Source of the DNA: Helianthus annuus
Lineage: Eukaryota; Streptophyta; Magnoliopsida; Asterales; Asteraceae
Assembly (NCBI RefSeq): GCF_002127325.2
Contig: NC_035448.2
Coordinates: 121,782,531 to 121,846,530, forward strand
Reading direction: 5' to 3'
DNA length: 64,000 nt
This document shows, piece after piece, positions 59,636 to 64,000 of this stretch. A program made the translations under genes and the position numbers. Within the stretch, counting starts at the first letter, position 1; each line of letters opens with the position of its first letter. The notes under the pieces were generated by a model, which did no database searches, was not told the DNA's origin, and saw only the letters and a list, made by a program, of their open reading frames with translations.

Positions 59636-61136
59636 AATCGAGGAAAGATCCTAACGGTTCTTGTTTTCCTATAAATACCCCTCACCCTTTCATTCAAAAC
59701 CTACTTGATTTCTGAGATTTCTCTAAGTTGGGATGTTTCATCACCTCATACCTGAGAATACTTGGAAAATCAATCTTGCGGGGACCCGTTGTAAGTATTC
59801 TTTCGCGTTTTTTCATTCGTTTTAACATTAAAGTCAAACTGCGTTTGACTTTCTGCATTGACCAGTTTATGGTCAACGCGAAGTTCGTTTGAACTTCATA
59901 ACGTGAGCGTAATCACGATGGTTATAGTCCTTAGTGACTATACCTACTGATTACCACGTTATCTAGGCTCAGTGACGAGTCGTAGTTTCGGCCAAAATGC
60001 GTTTTCTCGCGTATTTTGTAGCTAAACTACTCTAGGGTATTAAAACTATTTATTTTAATACCAAACCTGTTTTCTAACTTTACTAAACATGTCCTAGCAT
60101 GTTTAGCTCGTCGCTTTTAGAATTGTGCTTGTTTAGGGTCGTAAAGGTAAGCGATCTAAACAATCGCTTATGCTTTCGAGCCCGACCCATTTGGTCGATC
60201 ATTAGGATCCGACCAAACACATTAGGTGACCATAGTTGTATAGGGAATAACCTTCCGAGGTTATACCTTATGGTCACGTCATTTAAATAGTTGTATGATA
60301 AGTAGTTTCTATGCCTTAGGAAAATTACCAAAATACCCTTTTTACGCAAAAATTCATTTTAAGCATATGTAACTTAATTTTTGACATCTAAACTGATTTA
60401 GCAACAATATTAGACATGTTAAGGCATATTTTACTTGTCATAGGACTAGTTAAGCGGTCCAAACGCGTTTTACGCAAACGACGCGTTAAAGCAGCATAAG
60501 CTACCTATACGAGTCGTAATGGGTCGTAAGCACTTAGGTTACGTTTCATTTTAGTATGTAGGCTTTGTTAAACCATATTACATAAGTTCCCACACTTATT
60601 TGGTTTACGAACCCTCGTACTACCCGATCCTCCGATAGGTCCGTTTATTTATGTAGTTATCTATATAGGGTGCCGTTTGATTCCGTGATCTCTCTAGCTT
60701 TGCTTGGTTGTTGTTCAAGACTTCTAAGCACCCCTCAAGTGAGTACATAGTCCCCTCTTTTATTGTTTTTCAAACATTTTGGGGTGAAACACATGTGCCT
60801 ACTTGTTACTTTCGTGCTTTCCATGTTTTACATCATATACTTGCTATGTTCACTAGTACACTATTAGTACATGATTTCATTATGTTTTTGCTATGTATGT
60901 CCTTTGTTGCATACTTAGTACATTTGATTTACATTACCTTTTCATGCTATGTATGTTCATCATACTAGTACATTGTTTTACATCACATCACATGCTATGT
61001 ATGTTCATTTTGTTCATACTTAGTACATTCACATCACATCACATGCTTACATTTTGGTATGACATTTGGTTTGTTTAAATGGGACAATGTACATTCATTA
61101 ACATTGATCACGCCGCTCGGTAGTAGGTAGTGGTAC
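59636..61136 (+). mobile_element. Old LTR D, right piece
   Basis: Continues the T1-like LTR after element E: TATA box at 59670-59677, then the stem-loop run (59830-60277) aligned with 16454-16901 of T1. The part near 60830-61060 has short ATGTATGTTCAT/AGTACATT repeats. It is cut at 61136 by LTR F before the region equivalent to the T1 palindrome array. No coding sequence. Confidence 0.82.
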
Positions 61137-64000
61137 TGTCACACCCTGGCTTTGCGGAAGCGTGGTTAATTTGGTGTGACTTCTTAATACCATAGCTTAA
61201 TCATAACAAGCTATATGAATTTAAAATCATGCAAAGTCATCCATTGAAAATAAAATTGTCAAACATTGTCTAAATGGGTAAACACCCAACAACCATTACT
61301 TGTCTAAAACAGTACAACCACTACCATAATGCAACAAAATAAACATGGTTCAGGGGCTATGGCTTGTCCAGGAAAGAGCCATAAGCCTTGAACCCGGATG
61401 ACTCTGAGTCTAAATGCAGCGGGAAATCCTGCTAAACCGTGCCAGATCCTTAATTCCCTGAAATACATGTAAGTTGAAAAATCAACAATAATGTTGAGCG
61501 AGTTCATGCGAAAATGAGTAAATAAACCTTTATCTTTATCAAAAACCCTGGTATGTAGCAAATAAGGAAATAAAAGAGATCACCAATGGGTTGCAAGTCC
61601 ACTGATATGTGTGAAGTGCAAGTAGGGATGACTCAAACCTAGCGGATTTATGCGTCGGGCACTAAGTCACCCCGAGGTCCGTTATGCTGGACCTGGGGCT
61701 GGGCTCGCTACACCCAGATAGATCTACCGCTCCTGTCCCTCGGTCCTCAACGAGGATTAATGGCCTCAAGTTTCTGCCTACCCACTCACATGATCTAAGT
61801 AATAACACTCCTTATGCTAACCATACCATGTATAACATATCCATAATCATTGTAACATGTATTTCACCCCCGCAGTTTATAAAACTGAAAACAGTTAAGA
61901 GAAAAGGGGGACATGAACTCACAGTGAATGCGTCACAAAATCAAGCAATCCAATATCCAAGTGCTGTGCAACGACCTACATGTGCTAATTCTATTAGACG
62001 GATGGCCGTGCTTTAGCTTCATAGATTATATTTTTGGGAAACAGTTAGTCAACCGTTTCGTATATATATTTGATACGCATTCTCCTTCCCAAGGATGGGG
62101 GAATCAAATACATGTATACTTATTTTATTTTATTAAGTCCCACTTAATATATTTTATTTCTTATTTCAAAATATATTTATTTTTCTCAAAAATAATATAT
62201 TTCCTTTTTCTCATAATATTTTCCCAAAATAATGTTTTAACAATACATGCTTATGAATACTTCCGAATAAAGCGTAAGTTACGTTTTGGTGATTAAGTGG
62301 TAATAGAAATTACCGTTGTAACTTATATGTTTGCCGTGAAGGCGTTTGTAATATTTCGGGCTTGACAAGGTTAGTAAATATTATTTTTACTCTAAAAATA
62401 ATATTTATATATCTTCACAAAATAATCATAAACAGTGAGGTGACAAAATATATTTTCCGAATAAATATTTATCACTTTTAGTTTTGTGAAAATCCCACCT
62501 CCGATTATTTATAAATAAAGTTGTGGCGAAATATATTTGAAAACATGTCAAGGTAGTCTAACACTTGTAAATAATTCTAAGTGTTAGATTTTTAGAAAAT
62601 TTCGCCAGAGTTTCCCCTGTAACTGGAGGTGGCCACGCTTTCAAGCGTATCATTTTCTTTTACAACTCCTCTCAACAATTTATCAAATCAACCGAATCAA
62701 TTTTCAACACTTCAAATAGAAGACTAGTATGTAAAACCGCGTTGTTTCATGAACTTGTAGTTTTTACAAAAACTACGGTGTAGATTTCGTTATTTTTAGT
62801 GGATCTATTCATAACATAACTTAGTCTTGCAAAAACCTCGTTTTTAGAACAACTTACTTCTTACAACTTCCCGACAATTTTTGTAAATATTGTTATTTTG
62901 TCGGATCTTTTATTCTACAAGTGTTTCTACACTTGTAGTTTATAGAAATCGTATTTGTTAACACTTTATCCATTTTTATAAAAACATGATTTTCTCGACA
63001 CCCGGTCCTACGAATATACCACTTGTACATACGTAGATCGGCTTGTTTTAAATACTATTTTTCACGTTAAAACATTTTTACACAAGTTCATGTTTCCCGT
63101 GTGGTGGAGTTTCACCTTTTAACCCTTGTACCAAAGAAACCAGTGTATGTCAAGATACGTGATCCTAACAAAGTCGGGTTAAACGATGATGAGAGCCACC
63201 ACATCATAGATCGGGCCATAAAAACCAACATATTCAAATACTACGACATTTACACGCGTTTTGAGCTTTTATCCAACGATATACACGTTTTAGTAAACTT
63301 TAAAGTTCCATTAAGCGGGTTACCGACATTCAACCGACAAATATCCTTTTAACCACTTTAGACATGACCAAAAATGAGTTTTAAACGTTATACCTCTAGC
63401 TCGGGGCTAGGGAAGAAACTAGTCGAAAACTGCGTGGATAATAGCAAACGGTAGAGGTCTTCCGCGTTCCGTTTGTTCCGAGCTCCGTTGTACGTAACCA
63501 CCGACACTTGAGTATGCTTGGAATGTCAAGACTTGAACCGAAAAACGGATGTGGGGGTGGTGGTGATCTCGGCCGAGAGGAGGGAGAGGGAGAGGGAGAG
63601 AGAGTGAAGGTGAGGTGTGTGTGTTTGTGTGTGTGAGAGGTGAGGGGTTTAAATAGAAAAAGTTGTCTCGATCCTCGTGCAATCCAATTAAATATTCAAA
63701 AGCGTACTCTCCTTGGCCCCACTAGTTGGCCGATTCCATTGAGTTGTAATGGTGCTCGGTTCGTTTCCAATCGTTCAGTTACGGTTTAGTTTGGTTAAGT
63801 GCGTTACTTTTAAGGTCTAACCCCGTTAGTTGTTTTAGTGTATTAAAAGCGGGTGTTAGGGTAATCAGGGACCCTAACTGGCTCAGAAAAGTACCAATAT
63901 TAATTTTGGCAATATTTTTATGTTCCGGGTATTGTCCGGTTGTTCCGGATAGTAATCCGTTAAGTGCTTAAGATTACTTCCGTTGCTGCATAAATAATAT
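61137..64000 (-). mobile_element. Partial minus-oriented LTR F
   Basis: Begins TGTCACACCCTGGC, the complement of an LTR 3' end like those of T1 and E, at the break in LTR D (expected TSD ggtac, 61132-61136). A minus-strand TATA-like CTATTTAAAC at 63656-63647 is followed by a CT/CA-rich leader. The stretch 61840-61930, with TTTCACCCCCG and AAAAGGGGG, resembles other long gypsy LTRs. No LTR end or coding region is seen before the window ends, so it could be a solo LTR or part of an element. Perfect stem-loops lie at 62276-62324, 62376-62406, 62558-62587, 62757-62776 and 62915-62938. Confidence 0.7.
63647..63656 (-). promoter_or_regulatory. TATA-like box of LTR F
   Basis: Minus-strand TTTCTATTTAAACCCC precedes a pyrimidine-rich stretch (63640-63570) of the sort found at plant transcription starts. 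Confidence 0.45.

Noticed and set aside
59636..61136. Host promoter with TATA box at 59670
   Set aside because: The region aligns with the T1 LTR on both sides of element E, so the TATA box belongs to an old LTR.
61684..62296. Two overlapping plus-strand frames of 110 and 122 residues in LTR F
   Set aside because: No recognisable domain; the sequence is LTR-like and runs against the inferred transcription of F.
63101..63352. 83-residue plus-strand frame
   Set aside because: It lies in the presumed transcribed leader of LTR F, on the opposite strand, with no domain that I recognise.

Overview
The window looks like repeat-rich heterochromatin of a flowering plant. I judge it most likely a eudicot, perhaps Asteraceae, from the overall feel of the gag proteins and LTRs; this is a weak inference. 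I find no host gene, tRNA, rRNA or CRISPR array. Essentially every base belongs to nested LTR retrotransposons, and I resolved the nesting from LTR ends and 5-bp target-site duplications (TSDs).

Layout. (1) 1-2101: minus-strand Tat-lineage Ty3/gypsy element M (gag plus one LTR), inserted in the pol of element A. (2) 2102-6295: 3' half of Tat element A (integrase tail, antisense gene, 3' LTR). A sits in the pol of Tat element B. (3) 6330-27167: complete Tat element N (TSD ggtat), also in the pol of B, only 34 bp from A. N is itself split by T1 (15191-25266, TSD ctaca), a gag-only element with two 3449-bp LTRs. (4) 27168-34252: rest of B (pol, antisense gene, 3' LTR), inserted in the pol of a fourth plus-strand Tat element, C. 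(5) 34253-47056: pieces of C, split by a young copia element (34574-44236, TSD taggt). (6) 47057-61136: an old LTR (D) related to the T1 LTR, split by a complete minus-strand Tekay/Del-like gypsy element E (48111-59630, TSD tcggg). (7) 61137-64000: part of another minus-oriented LTR, F.

How the parts work. The Tat elements carry the usual gag, protease, reverse transcriptase, RNase H, second archaeal-type RNase H and integrase on the plus strand. Between pol and the 3' LTR they carry a separate minus-strand gene with its own TATA box and four exons. A, N and B all keep this exon structure and nearly the same exon lengths, and each copy has only one obvious lesion. The sense and antisense units converge on a conserved, hairpin-rich noncoding block.

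Most unusual signal. The LTRs of the Tekay-like elements (T1, D, E, F) are full of short stem-loops. Between the T1 and D LTRs at least five stems differ by paired compensatory changes. Within the T1 LTR an array of 13 small palindromes also shows paired arm changes (AGTATA/TATACT, AGCATA/TATGCT, AGTGTA/TACACT, AGTACA/TGTACT). This points to selection for, or a mutational process that preserves, secondary structure in the transcribed part of these LTRs. All alignments here were made by eye.
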